Origin: JAXDBV01 sp034678415
GTDB lineage: Bacteria > Bacteroidota > Bacteroidia > Bacteroidales > VadinHA17
Direction of reading: 5' to 3'
Assembly: GCA_034678415.1 (NCBI GenBank)
Contig: JAXDBV010000352.1
Coordinates: forward strand, 1-8,996
Length of the DNA: 8,996 bases
The position numbers and the translations under genes are program-made. How positions within the stretch are numbered: the stretch's first letter is position 1; each line of letters begins with the position of its first letter. Positions 1 to 6,021 of the stretch are shown here, one piece after another. The notes beneath the pieces are model-generated. The model was not told the origin of the DNA, made no database searches, and saw nothing but the letters and a program-made list of their open reading frames with translations.

Positions 1-299
1 TTATACAGGGCAAGCTTTTCCCGTGCGGCGATGGATCTCAGCTTGCCAAGCTCTTTATCTCCGAACAGGGTTTGCCGCATCATGACATCTTCATCCACCA
101 TTCCCGCATCAACGATTCCGATACGCCCCACTCCCGCGGCCGACAGGTTTTGCAGTACCGGTACTCCCAGCCCTCCTGCACCAATGACCAGTGCGGAGGT
201 TTTTTTCAGTTTTTCCTGTCCATCCAGACCGATCTCAGGAATGATCATCTGGCGGTTGAAGCGCCTCAACTCCTTCGGTATTAAGATGTTTGACTCCAT
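1..299 (-). CDS. ThiF/MoeB/HesA-family E1-like adenylyltransferase, N-terminal part (cut by window edge)
   Basis: Ninety-nine residues are visible, starting at the ATG whose complement lies at 297-299; the rest is beyond position 1. Family members adenylate the C-terminal glycine of a small ubiquitin-like sulfur carrier (ThiS or MoaD) in thiamine or molybdopterin synthesis, in the cytoplasm. Visible family features are the N-terminal RFNRQMIIPEIG stretch (14-24, with the ATP-contacting Arg16), the nucleotide-binding loop GAGGLG (40-45), the acidic residue Asp64 after the second strand, and Arg75-Gln76. Two usually conserved positions differ. The Asn of the SNLQRQ-type motif is Val72, and the Lys of the following GKxK motif is Arg88. 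This may mean a divergent function or a weak enzyme. The gene is isolated from the upstream operon by a terminator, so it needs its own promoter. No Shine-Dalgarno is seen. Family assignment is firm; whether it is ThiF, MoeB or another branch is not. Confidence 0.9.
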   Translation of the reverse strand, partial: MESNILIPKELRRFNRQMIIPEIGLDGQEKLKKTSALVIGAGGLGVPVLQNLSAAGVGRIGIVDAGMVDEDVMMRQTLFGDKELGKLRSIAAREKLALY

Positions 300-318
300 A
301 AGATATATTTTTAGCCTT

Positions 319-326
319 TAAAGATA
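319..326 (-). promoter_or_regulatory. Possible -7 box for the ThiF-like gene
   Basis: On the minus strand this reads TATCTTTA, one mismatch from the Bacteroidota -7 consensus TAnnTTTG. It lies about 20 nt upstream of the ThiF-like ATG, which would give a very short leader. No convincing -33 TTG is found at the right distance. The main argument is context: a terminator just upstream means that transcription of the gene has to begin in 300-353. Confidence 0.25.
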
Positions 327-353
327 TAAAAATCTGAAATTAACGGCCTGTAG

Positions 354-386
354 AAAAAAAGCGCTGTCTTTGAAAAACAGCGCTTT
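354..386 (-). terminator. Intrinsic terminator of the sigma/anti-sigma/beta-barrel operon
   Basis: A perfect 10-bp inverted repeat (AAAGCGCTGT at 358-367 and ACAGCGCTTT at 377-386) encloses a 9-nt loop. Read leftward, the GC-rich stem is followed by an unbroken run of seven T (complement of 354-360), the classic Rho-independent layout. It begins 28 nt past the stop codon of the beta-barrel gene. Read rightward there is no T-run beyond the stem's own end, so it acts on the leftward operon. Confidence 0.87.
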
Positions 387-414
387 GTCCGGAAAATATT
401 ATGCTAATAGGGCA

Positions 415-1413
415 TCAATCAGTGAACGAAATTCCGATTGCGAAAGGATGCAGTTCGGGGCCCTTGTTTTTTTCAAACACCGGTGTGGGAAAATAGGTGG
501 CATAGAAACCGAAATTTTTATATCCAATCCTGGCAGTGAATCCATACCTTAACGGACTCAGGTTAAAATTTCCGCGTTCTTTTTCTTTTTCCCTCGATCC
601 CCTGTCATTGTATACCACTTTTGTATGGGATCCGATCTTCACACTGCCGACAACCCCTCCACTGAGATAAACGGGGTGCTTTCGGTTGCTCGTAGGTATC
701 TGAAATTCCAGCAGAAGAGGAGCAGACAGATAGGTGGAAGTAAGTTTTGATTTCACAGGGTATATAGGCGGATCAAACTCGGTGGAATAGTCAAAAGGCA
801 CAATCACATTCGCGGAGTCCTTTACCAGTGTTATCGGATTATCAAACCGATAATCAAAAAATCCGAAACCGATTCCGGTGGTGATTCCTACACTCTTACC
901 GATCAGGCCGAAATTGAATTCAGTCAGGTTCAGATTCACATTATATGATTTGCTCATTTGCAAATCCATGAAATCATCCTCTGGTTTAGGACCAATTTCA
1001 AAGGAATTGTTTAAAAAGTTGTTCATTCCCAGTTCCAGTCCCTCCCAATGTCCGTTGTACCTGTCTTTCCTGTGTTTTCTTTCCGGTTGTTCTTCCTCCT
1101 GTTCCATTTCTTCTTCTTGTTCATTCAGGTCGATAATATCCACCTTTCTCCCTTCCTCCCCTTCAACGATCTTCACTCCCCTCTTCCCCACTTTAATTAT
1201 CATAGTATCTTGTTTGTCAATCACTTTGACAAAACCACCCTCACCGATTTTAATCTCAACAATGTTTCCCGATTCTATCTTGTCTGCCGGCTGTCCGGCC
1301 GGCTCATTTACCTGAACAGTATCCAGGCTCATTTCCTCTTCAGCTTTTTCCTCCTGGGGGAAAACGGGCATAACAAGAGCAGACAGTGCAATGAATAACA
1401 ATATTTTTTTCAT
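415..1413 (-). CDS. Secreted outer-membrane beta-barrel protein of the sigma operon
   Basis: A 332-residue protein with a signal peptide (KK at 2-3, hydrophobic 4-17, likely cleavage after PVFPQ at 20). Next comes a short strand-rich region with repeated V-K/I-V patterns (about 50-96), then a strongly acidic stretch (98-109) that turns basic (111-118). Residues about 120-332 show alternating aromatic/hydrophobic strands such as GHWEGLELGMNNFL, GITTGIGFGFFDYRF and LRYGFTARIGYKNFGFYATY. They end in a hydrophobic strand, FAIGISFTD, as expected for an outer-membrane barrel. I assign it to the Bacteroidota OMP_b-brl-type (PF13568-like) family; the precise function is unknown. It is the last gene of the leftward operon, 77 bp after the anti-sigma-like gene and just before the terminator. 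In this phylum such barrels often follow an ECF sigma factor and its anti-sigma factor, suggesting a role in envelope homeostasis. The ATG at 1411-1413 is fixed by the signal peptide; the upstream bases are A-rich without a Shine-Dalgarno. Confidence 0.92.
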   Translation of the reverse strand: MKKILLFIALSALVMPVFPQEEKAEEEMSLDTVQVNEPAGQPADKIESGNIVEIKIGEGGFVKVIDKQDTMIIKVGKRGVKIVEGEEGRKVDIIDLNEQEEEMEQEEEQPERKHRKDRYNGHWEGLELGMNNFLNNSFEIGPKPEDDFMDLQMSKSYNVNLNLTEFNFGLIGKSVGITTGIGFGFFDYRFDNPITLVKDSANVIVPFDYSTEFDPPIYPVKSKLTSTYLSAPLLLEFQIPTSNRKHPVYLSGGVVGSVKIGSHTKVVYNDRGSREKEKERGNFNLSPLRYGFTARIGYKNFGFYATYFPTPVFEKNKGPELHPFAIGISFTD

Positions 1414-1490
1414 GGCATTTTTTTTAATGATGAATGATCTGATTTTTGAAGTATGACGGATGCTGAAACGGATAAGTTACAGGAATTGTT

Positions 1491-2582
1491 CTAGTTTTTC
1501 GGGCTATGTATAAACGAAACCACTTTTGAGCTGAAGGCGAGGTTGCTCAGATCACCCTCTTCATCATATTCCGTTGTCAGCGACATGTTCCATCCGGTTA
1601 TCCTGTTCATGCCAATGATCCCGGCTTCCGCCAGGTCCCATACCGTTATCCTGTCATGATCGATCTTTCGCGGATCTTCCAGTAATACCTCTTTCTTGAA
1701 TTGTTGTATGGCAAACTGCCTAACGGTCAGTATTTCATTTGATCTCCGGAATGAATTCACCGTCTTTTTCTGCCGGGGTATCACTATATGTTCAGACAAG
1801 AGCACGGGCAGGATGGCATCCCTTGAAGCCCTGTACTCCATAACCACCCTCTCTGCCGTTGCCACACCGGAAGTCATTGCTTCTTTACCTGACGGCGGTT
1901 CCATTCCTGCCTTATCAGGAGAAACGGTGATGTATGGCGACTGTTCATTGAGGGACTCCCTCTCCACGGGAGCTGCCCGGGAATCACCCTGACTCACTGT
2001 TTCCGGTAATTTTTCTTTGCCGGCCACAGATTCGCCGATACCGGTCAAGAGGGTATTGTCGTGGCTCTGCCGGCCTGATGGGTTCATGGCAAGATAAAAG
2101 ACAAGTATCAGCGCTACCGACGCGGCAGCAAGAACATATGGTAATGTAACCCTCCACCTGTAATTCACAAATCCTTTTTTCAGTGTTCGCTTTCTCTCAT
2201 AAATGACGGAATGATCAGGTTTCAGAAAAACCTTCCTGTAATATGCCAGGTCTTTTTCCCTTACAGGATGCCGGTGTATAAAAGTGAGAAAAGCCTCACG
2301 TTGTGCTTCTTCAAGATCATCCTCAACGAAAGCAACTGCCCATTCATCAAAATTCATCTCTCCCGGTAACCCGTTGTCGGCAAGCGTTTTTTTCAGATCT
2401 TCCTTTCCCCGGAATGATGCGGCTTCCGGTTGCAGACGGATATTTCTTAGTTCATCCACTTCCTTCCTCAGATCAGGATTCCGATCGAGGAATTCCTGCA
2501 AGGCAATAATCTGTAAGACATCCAGTTTACCATCAAGGTAATCAAGGATATATGCTTCGTAGTTATGCCGGTCAATATTCAT
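1491..2582 (-). CDS. Membrane-anchored anti-sigma-factor-like protein with duplicated N-terminal domain
   Basis: A 363-residue protein. The cytoplasmic N-terminal part contains two similar helical units, about residues 7-45 and 77-115. Each begins N-Y/F-E/D and shares an acidic turn, a Q..A-L/F..F segment and R-N/H-P. A single membrane segment lies at about 146-166 (PYVLAAASVALILVFYLAM) after a basic stretch (130-144). The remaining ~195 residues would be periplasmic, low in recognisable structure up to about 250, then more ordered. It follows the ECF sigma gene by 24 bp and precedes the outer-membrane barrel gene. This order, plus the single membrane span, supports an anti-sigma role: the N-terminal part would hold the sigma factor and the C-terminal part would sense the envelope. 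No zinc-type HxxxCxxC motif is present, so it is not a ZAS-class anti-sigma factor. The function is inferred from context and layout. The start at 2580-2582 has no Shine-Dalgarno. Confidence 0.8.
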   Translation of the reverse strand: MNIDRHNYEAYILDYLDGKLDVLQIIALQEFLDRNPDLRKEVDELRNIRLQPEAASFRGKEDLKKTLADNGLPGEMNFDEWAVAFVEDDLEEAQREAFLTFIHRHPVREKDLAYYRKVFLKPDHSVIYERKRTLKKGFVNYRWRVTLPYVLAAASVALILVFYLAMNPSGRQSHDNTLLTGIGESVAGKEKLPETVSQGDSRAAPVERESLNEQSPYITVSPDKAGMEPPSGKEAMTSGVATAERVVMEYRASRDAILPVLLSEHIVIPRQKKTVNSFRRSNEILTVRQFAIQQFKKEVLLEDPRKIDHDRITVWDLAEAGIIGMNRITGWNMSLTTEYDEEGDLSNLAFSSKVVSFIHSPKN

Positions 2583-2606
2583 GAGGCAGTTGATAATGAT
2601 TTCATT

Positions 2607-3092
2607 CTACAATACCGTTTCCATTTTTCCGATGATGTTTTTCAGGAACATTCTCCCGCGATAGATGTATACCTTCACCTGTGATTCAGTCAGGCCGGTT
2701 ATCTCACCAATCTCCCGGTAGGAATATCCTTCATAGTCTCGAAGCATGATCACCGACTTCTGCATTTCCGGTAACCGGTCAATTGCCTGTTGCAGTATTT
2801 CATTCAGGTCGTTGTACTGTTCGCCGGATGTGATCTCCTGGTACATATCGGTATCGAAAGTAGTGATTCGCTTTTCTTTCCTGATCCTGTCGATCATGGT
2901 ATGATAAGCGGTGGAAAACAGGTACGATTTGACCTTTTCATAACTGATTGTGTCAACCTTTCTCCATGTTTTCTCAAAGGTATCCTGCACAATGTCCCTC
3001 GCCTTCTCCTTGTCCTTAATGTTACCAAGAACAAAGCGGTACACTGCATCAGCATACTCATCTACACTTAAGTTGTACTCGGCTACCGTCAT
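2607..3092 (-). CDS. ECF-type RNA polymerase sigma-70 factor
   Basis: A 161-residue cytoplasmic sigma factor consisting only of regions 2 and 4, the usual ECF size. Region 2 spans about 10-75, with the core-binding stretch ARDIVQDTFEKTWRK (31-45) and the -10-recognising part SYLFSTAYHTMIDRIRKEKR (56-75). Region 4 spans about 100-152, with LPEMQKSVIMLRDYEGYSYREIG and the recognition helix around LTESQVKVYIYRGRMFLK. It is the first gene of the leftward operon; the anti-sigma-like gene follows 24 bp later and the outer-membrane barrel gene after that. By analogy with other Bacteroidota sigma/anti-sigma pairs, it probably activates its own operon and other envelope genes when released. The ATG at 3090-3092 gives a full region 2; no Shine-Dalgarno precedes it. 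The anti-sigma partner and target promoters are inferred. Confidence 0.96.
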   Translation of the reverse strand: MTVAEYNLSVDEYADAVYRFVLGNIKDKEKARDIVQDTFEKTWRKVDTISYEKVKSYLFSTAYHTMIDRIRKEKRITTFDTDMYQEITSGEQYNDLNEILQQAIDRLPEMQKSVIMLRDYEGYSYREIGEITGLTESQVKVYIYRGRMFLKNIIGKMETVL

Positions 3093-3192
3093 ATCAATTA
3101 CGTAAGTGAGACGCAGTATTCTCTGAAAAGTTACAGACTCATGTCAGCGGCACGGAAATCACTCCTGATAACTTATCTTCAAGAAATAATTT

Positions 3193-3200
3193 CAAAATTA
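3193..3200 (-). promoter_or_regulatory. Possible -7 box for the sigma operon
   Basis: Read leftward, this is TAATTTTG, an exact match to the Bacteroidota -7 consensus TAnnTTTG, giving a leader of about 95 nt before the sigma-factor ATG. No TTG is found at the proper -33 distance (the complement near 3220-3224 is CCGAC-like). It may therefore be a partial match or a promoter read by an alternative sigma factor, possibly the ECF factor itself. Confidence 0.35.
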
Positions 3201-3285
3201 GGGTTTTTCGGCGCATATTCCCGACGATTTATGCTCCTGATATTCTTTTTATTGCAGCATGATATTCATTTTTTTTCGATTTTTC

Positions 3286-3316
3286 TTGACAAAACAAAAA
3301 AATTATCTTATCTTTG
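3286..3316 (+). promoter_or_regulatory. Bacteroidota-type promoter of the TetR/export operon
   Basis: A -33 element TTG (in TTGACA, 3286-3291) and a -7 element TATCTTTG (3309-3316, exact match to TAnnTTTG) are separated by 20 nt (3289-3308). That spacing fits the primary-sigma promoters known from Bacteroides. The spacer is A-rich. Transcription would start around 3320-3324, giving a leader of about 100 nt to the TetR ATG. The 18-bp palindrome at 3315-3332 overlaps the end of the -7 box and the expected start, so repressor binding would block initiation. Confidence 0.75.
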
Positions 3317-3332
3317 ACCTAACGTTCAGTCA
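3315..3332 (+). promoter_or_regulatory. Probable TetR operator (18-bp imperfect palindrome)
   Basis: TGACCTAACGTTCAGTCA reads the same on both strands at 14 of 18 positions (TGAC..AACGTT..GTCA). The size and symmetry suit a TetR-family dimer. It overlaps the -7 box and the predicted transcription start, and lies 88 bp before the TetR gene, so autorepression of the whole operon is the simplest reading. The right half-site GTTCAGT recurs at 3339-3345, and in inverted form at 3392-3398. The binding protein is inferred. Confidence 0.65.
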
Positions 3333-3348
3333 TAAATAGTTCAGTAGA

Positions 3349-3375
3349 AGGTGACCTTATATGTCGCCTATTTTT
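3349..3375 (+). other. Leader hairpin with short T-run (possible attenuator)
   Basis: AGGTGAC (3349-3355) can pair in RNA with GTCGCCT (3363-3369) over seven base pairs, including one G-U, around a 7-nt loop. ATTTTT follows directly (3370-3375). It lies inside the predicted leader of the TetR operon. The stem is short and the T-run only five, so it may be a weak attenuator or chance. Confidence 0.35.
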
Positions 3376-3396
3376 ATTGGTTTATTGATTGACTGA
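3361..3396 (+). other. Possible 11-codon leader ORF before the TetR gene
   Basis: An ATG at 3361 opens an 11-residue hydrophobic peptide (MSPIFIGLLID) ending in TGA at 3394-3396. It is preceded at a 6-nt spacing by AAGGTGA (3348-3354), which resembles a Shine-Dalgarno. It is in frame with, but separate from, the TetR gene 24 nt downstream. The leader hairpin would hide both its ribosome site and its start. Translation is unproven and it could be chance. Confidence 0.2.
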
Positions 3397-3407
3397 ACAT
3401 TTAACCA
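3390..3407 (+). promoter_or_regulatory. Second, weaker TetR operator-like site in the leader
   Basis: TGACTGAACATTTAACCA contains the half-site TGACTGAAC, which is the exact reverse complement of GTTCAGTCA at 3324-3332. Overall symmetry is only 10 of 18. It ends 13 bp before the TetR ATG. It could be a second repressor site, cooperating with the first across about 75 bp centre to centre. Alternatively, in the RNA it could be the partner arm of a 9-bp stem with 3324-3332. Confidence 0.4.
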
Positions 3408-3420
3408 TAATCCTGATACT

Positions 3421-3999
3421 ATGTCCCCACGTACTTCAGCACAATTTGAAGAGATCAGAGACCAGAAGCGGAAGTTAATCCTGGACACAGCCCTGGATCT
3501 GTTTGCCTCCAAAGGGTATTACAACACCTCCATCAATGATATTGCCCGGAAAGCTGGCATATCAAAAGGATTGATGTACAACTACTTCGGGAGCAAGGAA
3601 GAACTGATTGAAACCATCATTTTCAACGGGGTTGATGAGATCATGGAAATACTTGACAAGGATGGTGACGGGAAGCTTTCTCATGACGAGCTTCTCTCTT
3701 TCCTGGATTCATCGTTTGAGATTTTCAAAAAGAAGATCAGCTTCTGGAGGGTATATTTTTCGATATTGATGAAGCCTCAGGTTTACTCGATGGCCAAAGG
3801 CAAGCTGGCCGGAATGAGCGATCCGGTGATGAATATGTTCGAGGACTATTTCAGGTCAGTAAGGTCGAATGATCCTATTACGGAAGCTAGGATCTTCTAT
3901 TGTTTGCTAGACGGCATTGCCCTGAATTATGTTATTAATCCGGAAGGATTTCCTATCGCCAGGGTTAATGAAATGATTCATAAACTATTTATCAGGTAA
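3421..3999 (+). CDS. TetR/AcrR-family transcriptional regulator with an embedded EF-hand loop
   Basis: A 192-residue regulator, normal TetR length. The N-terminal helix-turn-helix domain (about 15-62) is clear: KLILDTALDLFASKGY, then INDIARKAGISKGLMYNYF, then SKEEL. The C-terminal part (about 63-192) is the usual all-helical effector and dimer domain. Unusually, residues 79-90 read DKDGDGKLSHDE, with Asp at loop positions 1, 3 and 5, Gly at 6, Leu at 8 and Glu at 12, followed by Leu91. That is a complete match to the EF-hand calcium-loop pattern, with helices before (VDEIMEIL, 71-78) and after (LLSFLDSSFEIF). It sits directly after the helix that links DNA-binding and effector domains, so metal binding could set DNA affinity; this is inference. 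It is the first gene of the rightward operon, 11 bp before the LolA-like gene. Operator-like palindromes at its promoter suggest autorepression. No Shine-Dalgarno; the ATG at 3421 fits the domain start. Confidence 0.95.
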   Translation: MSPRTSAQFEEIRDQKRKLILDTALDLFASKGYYNTSINDIARKAGISKGLMYNYFGSKEELIETIIFNGVDEIMEILDKDGDGKLSHDELLSFLDSSFEIFKKKISFWRVYFSILMKPQVYSMAKGKLAGMSDPVMNMFEDYFRSVRSNDPITEARIFYCLLDGIALNYVINPEGFPIARVNEMIHKLFIR

Positions 4000-4010
4000 A
4001 TTCATTTGGT

Positions 4011-4778
4011 ATGAAAAGGTTAAGCAGAGTAAGCATTTCGCTCCTGGTTTCTGCCGGGATGATGCAGGGAGTGATAGCCCAGACCGGGGATTTATCCGCA
4101 ATGGATATTGTGAAGAAGTCGGATGAGCTGATGCGCGGTGTATCGAGTTATGCCGAGATAACCATGCGTGTGATCAGGCCCCGGTGGGAGCGGAACATAT
4201 CCATGAAGTCGTGGAGCAAAGGCAATGATTATGCATTGATTTATATCACGGCTCCGGCCAATGAGAAAGGACAGGTTTTCCTGAAACGGGACAAGGAGAT
4301 GTGGAACTGGGTTCCTTCCATTGAACGGATGATTAAAATCCCCCCATCCATGATGATGCAATCGTGGATGGGCTCTGACTTCACCAACGATGACCTGGTA
4401 AAGGAGTCTTCTATTATTAGTGATTATCATCATGCGCTTGCCGGCAGCGAAGTCGTTGGAGGGTATGACTGCAATAAAATCGAACTGATACCCAAAGAGG
4501 ATGCTCCTGTCGTTTGGGGAAAGATCATTACCTTGATAAGCAGGAAGGGGTATATGCCACTGAAAAATGAATACTACGACGAGGAGGGGAACCTGGTGAA
4601 CACTGAAACGCTCTCCGGCATAAGGGATATTGGCGACCGCACACTGCCCACGCGATTTGAACTGGTTCCGGCTGACAAGAACGGACACAAAACCATCATG
4701 CAGTTCGACCAGATCCGGTTTAACATTCCTGTTGAGGATGATTTCTTTTCCATCCAAAACATGAAAAAAGTGAGGTAA
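4011..4778 (+). CDS. Periplasmic LolA-like outer-membrane lipoprotein-sorting protein
   Basis: A 255-residue secreted protein. The signal peptide (KRLSR at 2-6, hydrophobic 7-22, cleavage near VIAQ at 21-24) sends it to the periplasm. There is no lipobox Cys, so it is soluble. The mature part has the marks of the PF17131-type LolA-like family: DIVKKSDELMRG (32-43), the aromatic stretch MWNWVPSIERMIKIPPSMM (97-115), then GSDFTNDDLVKES (121-133), and a C-terminal ending in DDFFSIQNMKKVR. Relatives have a LolA/LolB-like half-barrel that shields a lipid or lipoprotein acyl chain during transfer across the periplasm. It lies between the regulator (11 bp upstream) and the first permease, whose ATG begins one base after this stop, so translation is tightly coupled. 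It is probably the carrier that accepts cargo from the ABC transporter encoded next; the cargo itself is unknown. Confidence 0.92.
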   Translation: MKRLSRVSISLLVSAGMMQGVIAQTGDLSAMDIVKKSDELMRGVSSYAEITMRVIRPRWERNISMKSWSKGNDYALIYITAPANEKGQVFLKRDKEMWNWVPSIERMIKIPPSMMMQSWMGSDFTNDDLVKESSIISDYHHALAGSEVVGGYDCNKIELIPKEDAPVVWGKIITLISRKGYMPLKNEYYDEEGNLVNTETLSGIRDIGDRTLPTRFELVPADKNGHKTIMQFDQIRFNIPVEDDFFSIQNMKKVR

Positions 4779-4779
4779 C

Positions 4780-5997
4780 ATGAAAAACCTTGTCATTGCA
4801 TGGCGTAATCTCTGGAGGAATTCCAGACGGACAATGATTACCATTTCGTCTGTATTCTTTGGCGTTATCCTTTCCACGGTAATGTCTTCCATGCAGGAAG
4901 GATCATACAGTTCGATGGTGGATAATGTCGTGAAGTTTTATTCCGGTTATATCCAGGTAATGCACGAGGATTACTGGGACAACAAAACCATCAACAACGG
5001 GTTTGAATTTGATGACACGCTGTTGGCCGGCATTACCAAGGTAAGCCAGATCACTCTGTATACTCCCCGGCTGGAAAACTTTGCCCTTGTCGCTTCGGAA
5101 GACCTGACCAAAGGAGCCATGGTGATGGGTGTCGATCCTGCAGGTGAGAACCGGATCACGGGACTGACACGTTGGATCAGGGAGGGAGAATTCCTGAAAA
5201 AGGGTGAAGAGGGCGTGGTTCTGGGCAATGAGCTGGCCAGGAATCTCAAGCTTAATCTAAACGATACGCTCATATTGCTGGGGCAGGGATATCACGGTGT
5301 CAATGCCGCCGGTAAATTTCCTGTGCGGGGGATAATTCAATTCCCGAATCCTGAGCTGAACATGAACCTGATCTATATGGATCTTGAAACCAGTCAGCGC
5401 TTTTATTCCGCGGAAGGGCTGATTACCTCGCTGGTTCTCATGGTGAAAGATCATTACGACCTGCCCCAGGCAATGCACCAGTTAAGAAAGACAGTTCATT
5501 CGCCCTACCGGGTGTTATCCTGGGATGAAATGGAACCGGAGATTGTGGAGATGATCGAGGCAGACCGTGGCGGGGCTGTATTGATGAAAGGGATTCTTTA
5601 TGTCCTTATTGCTTTTGGCATCCTCGGTACCGTCTTGATGATGATGGCCGAAAGAAGGAGGGAGATGGGTGTTATGGTAGCCATTGGCATGCAAAAGAGA
5701 AGACTGGGAACCATCCTGTTCCTTGAGACATTTTTCATTGGTATCCTCGGCACTCTCGCCGGTTTTGCCGGAAGTATCCCCATCATCGCTTATTTCTCAA
5801 TCCATCCGTTCCGCTTCACCGGTGATGCGGCCGAAACGTTTATCCAGATGGGCATTGAACCCCTCCTATACTTCTCCTGGATGCCGAAGATCTTCATCAA
5901 CCAGGTAATCACCGTATTCCTGCTCACTACACTGATCGCTGTTGTGCCGTTGTACCGTTCTTTCCGGTTACAGGTGTACCGGGCATTAAGAGCTTAG
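4780..5997 (+). CDS. ABC transporter permease, FtsX/MacB/LolE type (first of two)
   Basis: A 405-residue inner-membrane protein in the MacB/LolCE layout: a short basic N-terminus (WRNLWRNSRR, 8-17), membrane segment 1 (about 18-38), a large periplasmic domain (about 40-265), then three membrane segments (about 270-290, 312-340 and 372-392). Between segments 2 and 3, ERRREMGVMVAIGMQKRRLG (291-310) is the coupling helix that touches the ATPase. Such permeases do not form a normal channel. They pass motion from ATP hydrolysis to the periplasmic domain, to extract lipoproteins or expel substrates. The gene starts one base after the LolA-like stop; GAGG at 4772-4775 is close, with only four bases before the ATG. 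The paralogous second permease has the same length and lies 24 bp downstream, so a LolC/LolE-like heterodimer is likely. The substrate is not known. Confidence 0.94.
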   Translation: MKNLVIAWRNLWRNSRRTMITISSVFFGVILSTVMSSMQEGSYSSMVDNVVKFYSGYIQVMHEDYWDNKTINNGFEFDDTLLAGITKVSQITLYTPRLENFALVASEDLTKGAMVMGVDPAGENRITGLTRWIREGEFLKKGEEGVVLGNELARNLKLNLNDTLILLGQGYHGVNAAGKFPVRGIIQFPNPELNMNLIYMDLETSQRFYSAEGLITSLVLMVKDHYDLPQAMHQLRKTVHSPYRVLSWDEMEPEIVEMIEADRGGAVLMKGILYVLIAFGILGTVLMMMAERRREMGVMVAIGMQKRRLGTILFLETFFIGILGTLAGFAGSIPIIAYFSIHPFRFTGDAAETFIQMGIEPLLYFSWMPKIFINQVITVFLLTTLIAVVPLYRSFRLQVYRALRA

Positions 5998-6021
5998 TAA
6001 ATCATACCAAAAACCATCATC

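Larger units (their letters stand above)
3093..3420. other. 328-bp divergent intergenic regulatory region
   Basis: This region separates the leftward sigma operon from the rightward TetR/export operon and has no supported protein gene. Its left third (3093-3200) would be the sigma-gene leader with a weak candidate -7 box. The middle (3200-3285) is AT-rich and shows nothing specific. The right third holds a good rightward promoter, TetR-type operator sequences, a leader hairpin and a possible short leader ORF, each listed separately. Confidence 0.8.

Noticed and set aside
31..321. Rightward open frame of 96 codons at the left edge
   Set aside because: It is antisense to the ThiF/MoeB-like gene, which shows intact nucleotide-binding motifs.
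878..1398. Rightward open frames of 145 and 116 codons, rich in Ser/Phe/Leu
   Set aside because: They are antisense to the outer-membrane barrel gene; the composition simply mirrors its Glu- and Lys-rich codons.
1491..2582. Zinc-binding (ZAS) anti-sigma domain
   Set aside because: The N-terminal region contains no cysteines and no HxxxCxxC arrangement.
4092..4892. A 266-codon open frame on the minus strand
   Set aside because: It lies wholly across the LolA-like gene and the start of the first permease, both with strong family signatures. The translated protein has no recognisable features and reads as a shadow frame.
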